Of a DNA stretch of 64,000 bases, positions 7,977 to 16,137 are shown piece by piece. Within the stretch, counting starts at the first letter, position 1. Each line of letters opens with the position of its first letter. The stretch covers positions 62,001-126,000 of the forward strand of contig NZ_JOEH01000009.1 in the NCBI RefSeq assembly GCF_000719095.1, written 5' to 3'. Below the pieces are notes generated by a model. It saw nothing but the letters and a program-made list of their open reading frames with translations, ran no database searches and was not told the DNA's origin. Source of the DNA: Streptacidiphilus jeojiense (GTDB taxonomy: Bacteria; Actinomycetota; Actinomycetes; Streptomycetales; Streptomycetaceae). The translations under genes and the position numbers were made by a program.

Positions 7977-9266
7977 CTACGGGTAGAGATGTATCAGGTT
8001 GCCCTGACTGTCGATCACAAGTACTTCCTTCAGCTTGTCGATCGGCCAATCGTGCAGTTGGGCGTTGAGTTTGCTGATGTCCACCGGACTGTCGGCAAGG
8101 TTGAGCACTATTCGGTCAGTCTGTCCTTCGTCCACCTTCTCCTGGATCCTGCTGGCGATGTTCCGGGGGCTTCCGGTCGACGGGGCGACATTGTCGAAGA
8201 TCTCCCCTTCGATACGGTAGTCCGGGTTCTTCAGGCCAGGGACCTGAGGGTTCTGCTCGACGTCGTAGCCCTTCTGGGCCAAGATGTCTGCCGACTCGTT
8301 CTCACGCTGCAGTGAGCGCTTGACGCTGGCGTCCTGGTCTTTGCCGATCTTGGTAGTCTGCCCGCTCGGCTTGGCGTTCGGATCGGGGGTCCCGGTTGGC
8401 TGAGTGTGGCCGGTGGAGTCGGGTGCACCATCGCCACCGGAACCACCGCCGCCTGTGCCGTCGGAGCTCATGTTGACTCGGTCGGGACCTGCCGCGTCAC
8501 CCAGGACGTTGCTCAAGCCGACGGAGGCGAGGCCCAGGCCTCCTGTGATCGCTCCGGCGGATACCACGTTGACTGGGACGCCTACCAGCGCTCCGATGCC
8601 GGTGGCATCCAGAGCGACCCCGCCGATTTCCCCGCCCGCGCCGAGGATGGCCAGCCCCAGCCCACCAGCTATTTCGGCGACGGATCCCGGGTCGTGAGCC
8701 ATGGCATTGCCGACCGAGGCCAGGTCTGTCAGCGCTGTCTCGCCGACCTGCTCAGCGACGTGGCCCGCGCCGGAGAAGAACGATCCCAGGTCATCTCCCA
8801 CCTGTGACCAGAATCCCGGCTTCGGTGGTGCCATATCACGAGCCTTGCCGACAGCGATGGCAGCGGTGTCGCCGGCGCCGGCCAACTGGCTACGCCCGCT
8901 GGCCAGGGTGTCTCGAGCGGCTTGTTGGTTCGCCTGGCCGGAGTTCCACAAGCTTATGGCGTTGCCTGCCTGGATCTGCGCCCAGCCGAGCACCGACGCA
9001 TAGCTGTCCAGAGCAGCCGCAGCGTCATGAAACGCATCACCGGCCTGGAGCCACTTGCCGGGCTGGCCATGGAAGACAGCATGAAAAGCATCTGCGGCAG
9101 CGCCGCTCCAGCCGTCGCTGGTATTGATACGTTGAAGCCCCTCGCCGGCGAGGTGGAGTAGATCGCCGTAGGCATGCAAGGCGGCTTGTGTATGACTGAT
9201 CGAGGCGGGGTCGCCAGGGATCAGTGCTATTGGATCGTTGGTCTGTCCCAGTTCAGCCGCAGTCAC
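7977..9266 (-). CDS. Type VII secretion-type polymorphic toxin, CdiA-like tRNase C-terminus
   Basis: 429 residues, start ATG 9266 overlapping the upstream stop by 4 bp. The N-terminal ~130 residues form a WXG100/ESX-like helical hairpin ('GWSGAAADAFHAVFHG'), followed by a hydrophobic Gly/Ala-rich middle (about 175-260) and a Gly/Thr/Pro linker. The last ~110 residues ('ENESADILAQKGYDVEQNP', 'NPDYRIEGEIFDNVAPSTG', 'RIQEKVDEGQTDRIVLNL', 'LHDWPIDKLKEVLVI') match the CdiA C-terminal tRNase domain known from contact-dependent inhibition toxins. The protein is expected to be exported by a type VII system and to cleave tRNA in competitor cells. Immunity gene follows immediately. Confidence 0.82.
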   Translation of the reverse strand: MTAAELGQTNDPIALIPGDPASISHTQAALHAYGDLLHLAGEGLQRINTSDGWSGAAADAFHAVFHGQPGKWLQAGDAFHDAAAALDSYASVLGWAQIQAGNAISLWNSGQANQQAARDTLASGRSQLAGAGDTAAIAVGKARDMAPPKPGFWSQVGDDLGSFFSGAGHVAEQVGETALTDLASVGNAMAHDPGSVAEIAGGLGLAILGAGGEIGGVALDATGIGALVGVPVNVVSAGAITGGLGLASVGLSNVLGDAAGPDRVNMSSDGTGGGGSGGDGAPDSTGHTQPTGTPDPNAKPSGQTTKIGKDQDASVKRSLQRENESADILAQKGYDVEQNPQVPGLKNPDYRIEGEIFDNVAPSTGSPRNIASRIQEKVDEGQTDRIVLNLADSPVDISKLNAQLHDWPIDKLKEVLVIDSQGNLIHLYP

Positions 9267-9586
9267 TGCGCCCCCGGATCCGTCCCCATCCCCTGCAAGA
9301 TGCCGTCGAGTTCGTGCTGCGTAGCCTGGTCGACCCGGTGGTAGGCGTTGACGTTTGCAGTCAGTCGACTGGCGATCTCCTGGCCGTCCTTGGCCAAGTT
9401 GTCGACACCACGTTGCCAGCGACCGAGGAAGTCGGACAGCGTGTCCGCCAGTCCGTCATGCCCGATTGCCGAAGCAGCATGCGGGATGCTGCTCACCTTC
9501 TGCACGCTGATCTCGTCGAGGACCCCGTTCACCCCAGCAGCTGCTTCCTCCAAGGCGTGAAGATCCACGCGGAACGATTCAGCCAT
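9263..9586 (-). CDS. WXG100/ESX-like partner protein
   Basis: 107 residues, start ATG 9586 with GGAG six bases upstream. An all-helical acidic protein with a central 'FLGRWQRGVDNLAKDGQEIA' containing the W-x-x-G-like turn expected of the WXG100 superfamily. Such small proteins act as partners or chaperones of larger type VII effectors. It is the first gene of the toxin operon and overlaps the toxin start by 4 bp. The 280 bp upstream probably contain its promoter. Confidence 0.7.
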   Translation of the reverse strand: MAESFRVDLHALEEAAAGVNGVLDEISVQKVSSIPHAASAIGHDGLADTLSDFLGRWQRGVDNLAKDGQEIASRLTANVNAYHRVDQATQHELDGILQGMGTDPGAQ

Positions 9587-9867
9587 CCCGCTCTCCTCGT
9601 CAGTGGCGCCTCCGACAGCTATCGATGTCCCATGCTACTCATGGATACTTGTACGATCGAAAACTTTCGGTCCTGTAGGCGCATTTTCATGTGGCTACCG
9701 CCGACGATCTGAGAATCAGTGCACCTGGGGCCGGAGCGTCATGGACGGGCGGGGCGCAGCGCGGCTACCGATGGGACTGCCACCCGGAGGCGGGGACCAC
9801 GTCGGTCGCAATAGGCCGTTCGATCGGGTATAGGTGCAGGTCAGGGGCGATTGGCCGTGGTTTCGGC
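9587..9867. other. Intergenic region left of the tRNA scar
   Basis: No supported gene. It should contain the promoter of the WXG100-toxin-immunity operon on the minus strand. Its right end (about 9837-9870) is the left arm of an attachment-site scar: a CAGGTCAG at 9837-9844 stands 34 bp before the core, as a CAGGTCAG at 16261-16268 stands 35 bp before the second core copy. Confidence 0.4.
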
Positions 9868-9930
9868 GGCGGTCTTGAAAACTGTCGTCACGGGGAACCG
9901 TGACCGAGGGTTCGAATCCATCGCTCTCCG
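9868..9930 (+). pseudogene. 3' half of tRNA-Ser(UGA), attachment-site scar
   Basis: Anticodon stem-loop at 9869-9885 (loop CTTGAAA, anticodon TGA), a perfect long variable arm (GTCACGG-GGAA-CCGTGAC), T-arm with TTCGAAT loop and the 3' acceptor strand GCTCTCC plus G are all in place. No matching GGAGAGC acceptor strand or D-arm exists upstream, and the T-stem carries one G-A mismatch. This is what remains at one side when an element integrates in the anticodon loop of a tRNA-Ser gene. An intrinsic-terminator-like hairpin follows at 9952-9988. Confidence 0.7.
9871..9893 (+). repeat. Attachment core, copy 1 (23 bp)
   Basis: A 23-bp sequence covering the tRNA-Ser anticodon loop (starts GGTCTTGAAAACTG, ends GTCACGG) recurs exactly at 16296-16318. 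The identity ends sharply on both sides, as expected for a site-specific recombination core. The right flank here is tRNA sequence (B' side), the left flank is not. Confidence 0.65.
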
Positions 9931-9951
9931 CAGGTCAGAACACGCAGGTCG

Positions 9952-9988
9952 GGGCGGGTCTCGGGGGTTATCCGATTCCCGCCCTTTT
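9952..9988 (+). terminator. Intrinsic terminator after the tRNA-Ser remnant
   Basis: GGGCGGG (9952-9958) pairs with CCCGCCC (9978-9984), with an inner TCGG/CCGA pairing in the loop, and four T residues follow. Position just downstream of the tRNA 3' end fits a tRNA terminator. Confidence 0.55.
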
Positions 9989-10125
9989 CGATTCCTGTCC
10001 CATGGGTGTTCGCCCCGTCCCAGGGTCGACCAGTTTTCGTGGACCACCGGTGGACCAGATTTCGGCAGCGTTGTCGCTGGTGGAGGCGTTCCGGGGCCTC
10101 CATGGGGTGGCTTGTAGGCGGAGTT

Positions 10126-10615
10126 GTGGAAGGGCCGGAGGGAGGCCTGATGGTCGGACGGGGCAACAGGTCTGCTGTCGCCACCCTGGTGTACCGCCAC
10201 AGCCGCCTCGTGCGGCTGGTCGCCCTGCCTGCGGGACACGACTCGCTCAGCGTCCGGGACGGCATCATCCTGCTGTTGCAGGGCCCGACCGGACCCGCAT
10301 GACGCTCACCTGGGACCAAGGCACCGAGCTGTCGCGCCATCACGAGCTGGCGCCTTGGTTGCGCGACGGCGTGTTCTTCGCCCACCCGGCCAGCCCCTGG
10401 CAGCGCGGAACGAACGAGAACACGAACGGACTCCTGCGGCAGTACCTGCCCAAACGCACCGACCTGTCCGTCCACACCGCCGAGGACCTGCGGCGGATCG
10501 AGGACCGGCTCAACAACCGCCCCGAAAGACCCTGAGCTGGCGGACCCCGACAGAGGTCTTCGCCGCCGCTCTGAGCATGAGACCAGCAACGTTGCGACGA
10601 CCAGGCGAATCCGCC
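10126..10615 (+). pseudogene. IS30-family transposase remnant
   Basis: Three fragments of an IS30-type DDE transposase follow one another in different frames: 'GGLMVGRGNRSAVATLV' (around catalytic Asp1, here changed in GGL), then after a deletion 'LTWDQGTELSRHHELAPWL' and 'FFAHPASPWQRGTNENTNGL' (Asp2 and the E region), then after another frameshift 'KTLSWRTPTEVFAAAL'. The N-terminal DNA-binding part is missing and no terminal repeats are evident. It is decayed and inactive. Confidence 0.75.
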
Positions 10616-10663
10616 GTTCAGGGCCGGTGACCCTCGGCGAGGTGCAGCGGGGCGCCATTGAAC

Positions 10664-10708
10664 GACGGAGGGGTCCCGCGGAGACTGACTCCGCGGGACC
10701 CCTCCGTC
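10664..10708 (-). terminator. Perfect 20-bp-stem terminator of the beta-helix gene
   Basis: Arms 10664-10683 and 10689-10708 are exact reverse complements around a 5-nt loop (ACTGA). The hairpin starts 28 bp past the stop of the minus-strand secreted-protein gene. Confidence 0.75.
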
Positions 10709-10736
10709 CTGCGTCTCGCCCGGTGTGCTGCCCGGC

Positions 10737-13514
10737 TTACGGCTGCGTGTACTGGTAGCCGGACAGGTCCGCGATCACCGAGACCGCGGCACCGCCGCCG
10801 TTGTAGAGGTCCACGCAGCCGTCCGCGCTGACCGGCGTCTGGGTCATGTTCGCGATGGTCTCCCCCGGGCCCCAGTTGATGTTGGACGTGCCGGGGCGGG
10901 TGGTCCCGTGCGGGTAGGCCGACACCCAGCCGGCCTGACTGCTGCCGGTCACAGTCAGGTTGAGCGCCACGGCGGACACTCCGGCCGGAACCGGAAGGCA
11001 GAGATCGAGCTGCTGGTGCGGCGCTAGCTGTCTGGCGGGTGCGCCGATCCCGTAGCGGGTGTCCAGCGCCCGGGTCGGAGCCGTCGTGACGAATCCTGTG
11101 GTCGGGCCCGTGGCGTTCGTCGGCTGGTAGAGGCCGAGGAAGTCGACCACGAAGTCTGTGGGCTGCGGGCTTCCGTTGTAGAGCGTGATGCGGCCCTGCG
11201 AGTCAGCCGTCACCGTGACCAGGTTGGCGGCGGGCGTTCCGACCGACCAGTTGAGGTTGGACGAGCCGGGGCGGGGGCTTCCGGTGGTGTAGACGGTGGC
11301 ATAGCCCGGACTGTGCTCGCGCGCCGTGGTGACGTTCACCTCGAGCGTGTCCGGCCCGCCGCCCGCGGGCCGCAGCGACGCCGGGAGTTGGACGGTGACC
11401 GTGCCGTGTCCCGGGACCTGGTGGGCCGAGGTCCGGGTGTCGAGGATGCGGGTCGGAGTTGCCGGCCGGTACTCGGTGCCGTCGACCGTCATCGACTGGG
11501 AGCCGACCTCGTCCAGGACCAGGTCGATCGGCCCGGAGCTGCCGTTGGAGAAGTCGACGTACCCGTCGGCGCCGGTGCGCACCGTCGCCTGGTTGGCGAT
11601 GGTCTGCCCGGCACGGAAGTTGAGGTTCGACGCGGTCGGCGCGGCGGTGCCGTCCGGGTAGGCGGTGACGAAGCCGGCGGCCCGGGTGTCGGTGGCGGTG
11701 AGGTTGAGCACCAGCGCCTCATTGCCGTCCTGCGGGTGCGCCAGAGCGAGCCGGAGCGTGCCGTGGGCGGGGATGGCGGTGTGCCCAGCGGTGCGGCTGT
11801 CGTAGACGCGCCGGGGACCGCCCTCCAGGGGGACGAAGTCGGCGCCGGCGACTGCTGTCGCCGAGGCGGTGGCGGTCCGGCCGAGATCGTCGACGGCGGT
11901 CAGCTTGATCGGATAGATGCCGGAGTGCGTGTAGGCGTATTCGGAGCTCTGCCACCGGCCCGAATCGCTGACCACTCCGTCGCCGTGGTCCAGCGTCAGA
12001 CTTCGATAGATCTCCCCCGGCGTGCCGGAGATGGAGAAGTCCATGGTGCCGGGGGAGTACCCACCCGTGCGCGCGGGCTTGGCGCTCAGCACGGGCTGCT
12101 CGACCGTGTCGCTCAGTACCTCCACGTCCCGGCTGTCACGCACCGAGTACCCGTCGGTGTTGGTGATGACGGTCGTGGTCAGGTAGGTGCCCGGTTGCGT
12201 GTAGGTGTGCGGGACGGCGGTGCCGACGGGGGCCGACTGCGGTGTGCTTCCGTCGCCGAAGTCCACCGTCGCGGTCAGCTGCTCGTGCCAGGCCGACGTG
12301 GGCACCGGCGTGGCCTGGCCGTCCACCGAGGTGCCGACCGTGGTGACCTGGGGGCTGGTCGGAGCGGTGTAGCCGATGGAGTCCTCGATCTCCCACGCAC
12401 CCCGGTCGTAGAAGTCGTACGGGCCGGCACCCAGATGTGGGAAGCGGGGTTCGAGCACCCTCGGGTTCCCGTAGAGGTCTGTGCTGAGCTCGCCGGGGGC
12501 GGACGAGTCCGCCGCGTCAACGACGCCGGTACCCTCCGGGAAGCCGGTTCCGGGGGTTGTGAGGATGTCGTGAGCACCTTGGCCGGTGGCCGCGGTGAGG
12601 GCCGCGCTGGTGAAGTAGTCCGTGCCTCCCCAGGAGTATGCAGCCGTGCCCGCTCGGTTCTCGTTGAACGTGTTGAAGCTGTCCGACACCTGCGGTGCGG
12701 CGGTAGTCGAGACGGAGAGTGCAGGGGCCTGATCGACGAGGCCGACGTTGTTCTCCACGGTGGTCGCCGAAACGGCGCCGTCAACCTCGATGGCTGGGGC
12801 CTTCGTTACGGTGTTCAGGGCGTTTCCGGTGATGGCGACCCCGGATGCCCCCGATACATGGATCAGTGTTCCGGACGCTTCGTAGTCGCGGAGATAGTTG
12901 GTCGTCACCGTGACGTGCTGTGCACCGGTTTGGACAAGAATGTCGCTGCCGCTGAGCATCCCCTGGATCTGGGCGCGTGACACCGTCACAGACGACGAGC
13001 CGCCGTCGATGTTGATTCCGTTGACCACGGCCGGGGACGCCATACCTGTGGACTGAAGGCCGTCGAGCACGACGTTTTGCGAGCCCACGACGTCGACGAG
13101 GTCGGCCCCGGGGTTGGCATCGATCTGAAGGTTCTCCACGGTTATGTCGTGGACGTTCCGCAGGGTCAGCGGCGCGCCTTTCGACACGGGGTACAGGTTG
13201 TCGCCCGATCCGTCGATAGTGATAGCGGCGCCCGGGGCACCCGAGTGTGTGAGTACCAGGGGCCCGTAGAAGTCCTCTCCGGTGGGGCCGGTCAGTTTGA
13301 CGGTCTGTCCGGGCTTCGCGGCGTTCGCGGCGGCTTGAAGCGTGCAGTAGGGCAGCGACGCGCTGCCGGCGCCGGCAGTGTCGCTGCAGCTTGCGGCATC
13401 GTTCACATAGAGCATGCCGGTCGTCGCGCTGTCGGCGCGGGCGGTGGTCGTCACCACCGCGGCGGCGGCGAGGGCCAGCACGACGGGGACAGAGACAAGT
13501 CGTGCGCGTGGCAC
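10737..13514 (-). CDS. Secreted beta-helix/PKD protein with three C-terminal LDTR-type repeats
   Basis: 925 residues from GTG 13514, chosen for AGGGGGAACT before it and because the signal peptide ('MPRARLVSVPVVLALAAAAV', cleavage near ARADSA) then lies at the N-terminus. Residues about 50-330 form a right-handed parallel beta-helix ('CTLQAAANAAKPGQTVKL', 'GVAITGNALNTVTKAP'); two PKD-like domains follow ('VDFGDGSTPQSAPVG..HTYTQPG', 'LDHGDGV..YAYTHSG'). Three repeats of about 110 residues complete it, each with a (V/I/A)-x-D-(S/T)-R motif ('VYDSRTAGH', 'ILDTRTSAH', 'ALDTRYGIG') and a 'SNLNW/F..GQT.AN' segment. An extracellular carbohydrate- or surface-binding role is plausible. A paralogue lies at 16602-19478. 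Confidence 0.85.
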   Translation of the reverse strand: MPRARLVSVPVVLALAAAAVVTTTARADSATTGMLYVNDAASCSDTAGAGSASLPYCTLQAAANAAKPGQTVKLTGPTGEDFYGPLVLTHSGAPGAAITIDGSGDNLYPVSKGAPLTLRNVHDITVENLQIDANPGADLVDVVGSQNVVLDGLQSTGMASPAVVNGINIDGGSSSVTVSRAQIQGMLSGSDILVQTGAQHVTVTTNYLRDYEASGTLIHVSGASGVAITGNALNTVTKAPAIEVDGAVSATTVENNVGLVDQAPALSVSTTAAPQVSDSFNTFNENRAGTAAYSWGGTDYFTSAALTAATGQGAHDILTTPGTGFPEGTGVVDAADSSAPGELSTDLYGNPRVLEPRFPHLGAGPYDFYDRGAWEIEDSIGYTAPTSPQVTTVGTSVDGQATPVPTSAWHEQLTATVDFGDGSTPQSAPVGTAVPHTYTQPGTYLTTTVITNTDGYSVRDSRDVEVLSDTVEQPVLSAKPARTGGYSPGTMDFSISGTPGEIYRSLTLDHGDGVVSDSGRWQSSEYAYTHSGIYPIKLTAVDDLGRTATASATAVAGADFVPLEGGPRRVYDSRTAGHTAIPAHGTLRLALAHPQDGNEALVLNLTATDTRAAGFVTAYPDGTAAPTASNLNFRAGQTIANQATVRTGADGYVDFSNGSSGPIDLVLDEVGSQSMTVDGTEYRPATPTRILDTRTSAHQVPGHGTVTVQLPASLRPAGGGPDTLEVNVTTAREHSPGYATVYTTGSPRPGSSNLNWSVGTPAANLVTVTADSQGRITLYNGSPQPTDFVVDFLGLYQPTNATGPTTGFVTTAPTRALDTRYGIGAPARQLAPHQQLDLCLPVPAGVSAVALNLTVTGSSQAGWVSAYPHGTTRPGTSNINWGPGETIANMTQTPVSADGCVDLYNGGGAAVSVIADLSGYQYTQP

Positions 13515-13679
13515 AGTTCCCCCTTCACGGGCGTGCCTTCGATCATCCGAACAGAAGGCGCGCGTGATCGTACTGCTGCGCACGGAGACCAAAGCTGTCA
13601 AATCGACTACAACCGGCCTGACGGCTCCGGAATCCTTAGCCACTCGTTACCGGCCTACCCGTCACCGAGCAACATGTCG

Positions 13680-14062
13680 TCAACCGGACCAACTTGGCCG
13701 GTGGGCGCGGCCTATCTCCGATTGGACCGTGGCGAAGAACGACTCTGCTGCTGTGCCGTCGAGGCAGGAGCCGGTACGGCTGGTGCTGGAGCGGATGTCG
13801 AGGCGTCGCAGGTGTTGCAGTGGGTGTGCGAGTGGTACTGGCCGCCCCTGTCGGTGTGCATGATCGCGTTGCCGGCGACGAGTCCGGCCTGGTGTGCGAT
13901 GGTGATCGCCTCGACGGTGAGGCTCAAGCAGGTGATGCCTCCGGTGAGTTTGAGGCTGGGCATCGGCGCGGTGAACCGCCGCTGGATCAGGTCGGGGATG
14001 ATGGCTGCGGCCTTGGTCGGTAGCGCAGAGACCCGTCCGGGACCGATCAGGGCGCGAGGTCC
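13680..14062 (-). pseudogene. IS3-family transposase remnant
   Basis: Fragments of the IS3-type integrase-core transposase: 'IIPDLIQRRFTAPMPSLKL' and 'GGITCLSL' (Asp1 region, Asp replaced by Gly), then a jump to 'AGLVAGNAIMHTDRGGQYHS' (Asp2 region) and, in another frame, 'AAESFFATVQSEIGRA' (Glu region). Internal deletion and frame changes show decay. Its upstream end coincides with the truncated 5' end of the papain-like protease fragment, so the insertion probably removed that gene's front. Confidence 0.7.
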
Positions 14063-14074
14063 CGGCCAGCCCGA

Positions 14075-14269
14075 ATGCTGCAAGGGGTTGAAAACCGTGG
14101 CGACTCCACCATGCTGATGAGCCCCGGTGGATACCACTTCGTCGTGGTCGACGGAGCCGAGTCGACGGCTTCAATGCTGAAGATCCTTGACCCGTGGAAC
14201 GGAAGCAGCGACATGGTGACCTTTGCGGACTTCGACAGCAGTTGGACCCTGTACACGGTGGCGCGATGA
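14075..14269 (+). pseudogene. C-terminal fragment of a papain-like cysteine protease
   Basis: About 64 codons ending in TGA 14267-14269. 'GGYHFVVVDGA' (catalytic His region) followed by 'LKILDPWNGSSDMVTFADF' fits the C-terminal half of papain-like C39/AvrRpt2-type cysteine proteases, where His is followed by a DPW-G strand. The catalytic Cys part is absent; sequence upstream is IS3 debris. Its stop overlaps the next gene's start (ATGA), so the pair was once an operon. Confidence 0.6.
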
Positions 14270-14532
14270 CAGCCGTCCTGACCGCGGTGACCAAGCTCTC
14301 AGAAGAGCGGTTCTGTCTTTCCTTCCACCGCGGTGAGTCGGCGCACAGTGTCGTGATCGTGTTGGACGGTGCGATCACGGACGCATCGTTGACCCCGTGC
14401 CACTGGGAGGGCGGAGAGGGGCGGGTGGTAAAGCTGTTCCTCAACGACCTGGCCGGGCTGCGTGCGCTCAACCGAGCAGCTCTACGCGCACTACGCGGCG
14501 AGATCCCGGGGCTCCCGATGCCCCTGGGCTAG
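14266..14532 (+). CDS. Hypothetical small protein
   Basis: 88 residues from ATG 14266, overlapping the preceding stop by 4 bp. A compact alpha/beta protein ('RFCLSFHRGESAHSVVIVLD', 'RVVKLFLNDLAGLRALNRAA') without signal peptide, membrane segment or recognised motif. It was probably the partner of the papain-like protease now reduced to a fragment, and may be orphaned. A 12-bp-stem hairpin follows 59 bp downstream. Confidence 0.5.
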   Translation: MTAVLTAVTKLSEERFCLSFHRGESAHSVVIVLDGAITDASLTPCHWEGGEGRVVKLFLNDLAGLRALNRAALRALRGEIPGLPMPLG

Positions 14533-14590
14533 AGCAGCGCACCGCTTCCCCAACCAGAAGTTGCCATGCGGCAGGGGTGACCTCTCCGCA

Positions 14591-14617
14591 ACGGGCCCGG
14601 ACATTGTCCGGGCCTGT
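14591..14617 (+). terminator. Intrinsic terminator-like hairpin
   Basis: ACGGGCCCGGAC (14591-14602) pairs with GTCCGGGCCTGT (14606-14617) around a 3-nt loop; one G-U pair. Followed by TGTGCT, not a strong T-run. Ends the 14266-14532 gene. Confidence 0.55.
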
Positions 14618-14658
14618 TGTGCTACCAGTGCAGCAGGGAGAGGACAACGGCTGGCCAA

Positions 14659-14676
14659 TGTAGAATCTGATCTACA
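14659..14676 (+). promoter_or_regulatory. Palindromic operator overlapping a -10 box
   Basis: TGTAGA at 14659-14664 and TCTACA at 14671-14676 form a perfect inverted repeat with a 6-nt spacer. TAGAAT (14661-14666) within it is a good -10 hexamer; the -35 is weak. It lies 18 bp before a GTG with a good ribosome-binding site. The arrangement suggests a repressor site, possibly of GntR type, controlling the two-gene unit downstream. Confidence 0.45.
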
Positions 14677-14693
14677 ACGGAACGGAGCGCAGC

Positions 14694-14756
14694 GTGGCTA
14701 TCACAGTGGGCGATAGCGGATCCGTGGTCGGACCAAGCCTCGCATCAGCGCGATGA
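14694..14756 (+). CDS. Possible 20-codon leader peptide
   Basis: GTG 14694 is preceded by CGGAG at correct distance and opens a 20-codon frame ('VAITVGDSGSVVGPSLASAR') whose stop overlaps ATG 14753 as ATGA. It may serve translational coupling of the next gene, or be the stub of a deleted first gene. No homology recognised. Confidence 0.25.
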   Translation: MAITVGDSGSVVGPSLASAR

Positions 14757-15397
14757 ACCAGCCCTTCGCGCCCCGTGGCCCGCGCGCTCTCCTTCTGCAG
14801 CGGGTCGGCGTGCTGCCCGGGTTCCCCTTCCTTGTGGGGAGGGACCCGCGCGCCGGGGTCTCCCCTGACGACCCGATGCTGGCTCTGTCCCAGGATGTGG
14901 CCGAGGCAGTCCGCGCGTGGTGCGCGACCCCGGGCGACGGGAAGCGTGGAGTCACGGCCGCACTGGGCTTCCGGGTAGCCGCAGATCTCGGTCCCGGGTG
15001 GATGCTGGGCGTCCACGACGAACTCCACGGCAGTACGCACCTGGCCTGCTGGCACTGCGGCGCGTTCCACTGGCACTTGAGGCCGCACCCGGTGCCCAAG
15101 CTTCCTCGGGTTCTGCAGGTCAAGGGCCAGTATGCCCACGGGCCGCTGCGGGCAGAGAGATTCGGTGACTTCTCCCCCGACGAGCCGACCGCCGGACTAC
15201 AGCTGACCCCGGGGCTGGTGGACGACTTCTATGCATGGAGCCAGGCCGTGAATCATCAGGCGCAGTACGGCACAGCTGACGGCCCGGAGTTGGATGCCAG
15301 GGGCGCTGCCCTGGCGGACAGGCTCGCAACGGAGCTGGGCCACGACTGGACAGTCGAATACCTCGCACTGGAGTACGGGAACAAGGGATGGATGTGA
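14753..15397 (+). CDS. Hypothetical protein
   Basis: 214 residues. No signal peptide or membrane segment. A C-W-H-C-G motif in the middle ('HLACWHCGAFHWHL') could be a metal site, and the C-terminus ('LADRLATELGHDWTVEYLAL') is a short helix-strand module that I recall from small Streptomyces proteins near toxins. ATG 14753 overlaps the 20-codon frame before it, and the stop lies inside the start of the next gene, so the two form a coupled pair. Function unknown. Confidence 0.6.
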   Translation: MNQPFAPRGPRALLLQRVGVLPGFPFLVGRDPRAGVSPDDPMLALSQDVAEAVRAWCATPGDGKRGVTAALGFRVAADLGPGWMLGVHDELHGSTHLACWHCGAFHWHLRPHPVPKLPRVLQVKGQYAHGPLRAERFGDFSPDEPTAGLQLTPGLVDDFYAWSQAVNHQAQYGTADGPELDARGAALADRLATELGHDWTVEYLALEYGNKGWM

Positions 15398-16137
15398 ACA
15401 CCGGAACACTCCGCAGGGCGCTCACCGCTGCGGGGATCGACCCGGCCTCGCTGCGCATCGCCGGCGAGCAACCGCCGGCCGCCCCCGACAGCGGTCCCGT
15501 CGACGCCCTGCTGCTCACCGGCAGTGACCGCACCGGCCAGTGGTATCTCAAGGGCAGTAGCGCCCTGGAGCCGGGCTGGCCCGGCGTACTGGCGCAGTTC
15601 CCCGATGAGGCAACCGCCTGCCGCCGGGTCCACGAGGAACTCACCCAGCCGAACGGCACCCCCTTCGCCGAGGAGCGGGCGGCCTGGGCGAACACGACCG
15701 CCGCGCTGCGCGCCCGCGCCGAGCAGGACCTGGCAGCCACCCACCCCACCCGCGCCGAGCAACGCCGACTGCGCGACCAGGGGCTGCCGCTGACCACCCG
15801 CGCCGAACTCGATGCGGCGCTGAAGGCATCCGGCAGCAACGAGCCCTACCACATCGACCACGATCCGGCCGACCCCTGGACCGAGGACAGCGATCCGCTG
15901 CTGCACCGCTGGCCCACCGACGTCTTCGCCTTCATGTGGGACCAGTTCGACGAACTCTGGGTCACTGGCATGGCGAAGAAGGGCCTCCAGCCGGACATCC
16001 ACCTCCGCTTCACTGACGAGGCCGACGCCTGCGGCTACGTCTTCGAACTGCTCACCCGCCCACCGTCCCTGCCCCAACGGCTCACCGCAGCCCAATGGCA
16101 CGCCCTGCACGCGGACCGCCGCGTCCGGCCCGAATGA
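15388..16137 (+). CDS. Hypothetical protein
   Basis: 249 residues, start ATG 15388 overlapping the previous stop by 10 bp. The N-terminal half contains 'GQWYLKGSSALEPGWPG' and an Arg/Ala-rich helical segment; the C-terminal half contains acidic, Trp-rich sequence ('HRWPTDVFAFMWDQFDELWV'). No recognised domain, signal peptide or membrane segment. It closes the operon that starts at the palindromic operator near 14660. Confidence 0.6.
   Translation: MDVNTGTLRRALTAAGIDPASLRIAGEQPPAAPDSGPVDALLLTGSDRTGQWYLKGSSALEPGWPGVLAQFPDEATACRRVHEELTQPNGTPFAEERAAWANTTAALRARAEQDLAATHPTRAEQRRLRDQGLPLTTRAELDAALKASGSNEPYHIDHDPADPWTEDSDPLLHRWPTDVFAFMWDQFDELWVTGMAKKGLQPDIHLRFTDEADACGYVFELLTRPPSLPQRLTAAQWHALHADRRVRPE

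Noticed and set aside
9840..9930. Complete tRNA-Ser gene
   Set aside because: The anticodon arm, variable arm, T-arm and 3' acceptor are present but no 5' acceptor GGAGAGC or D-arm precedes them, so only a 3' half exists.
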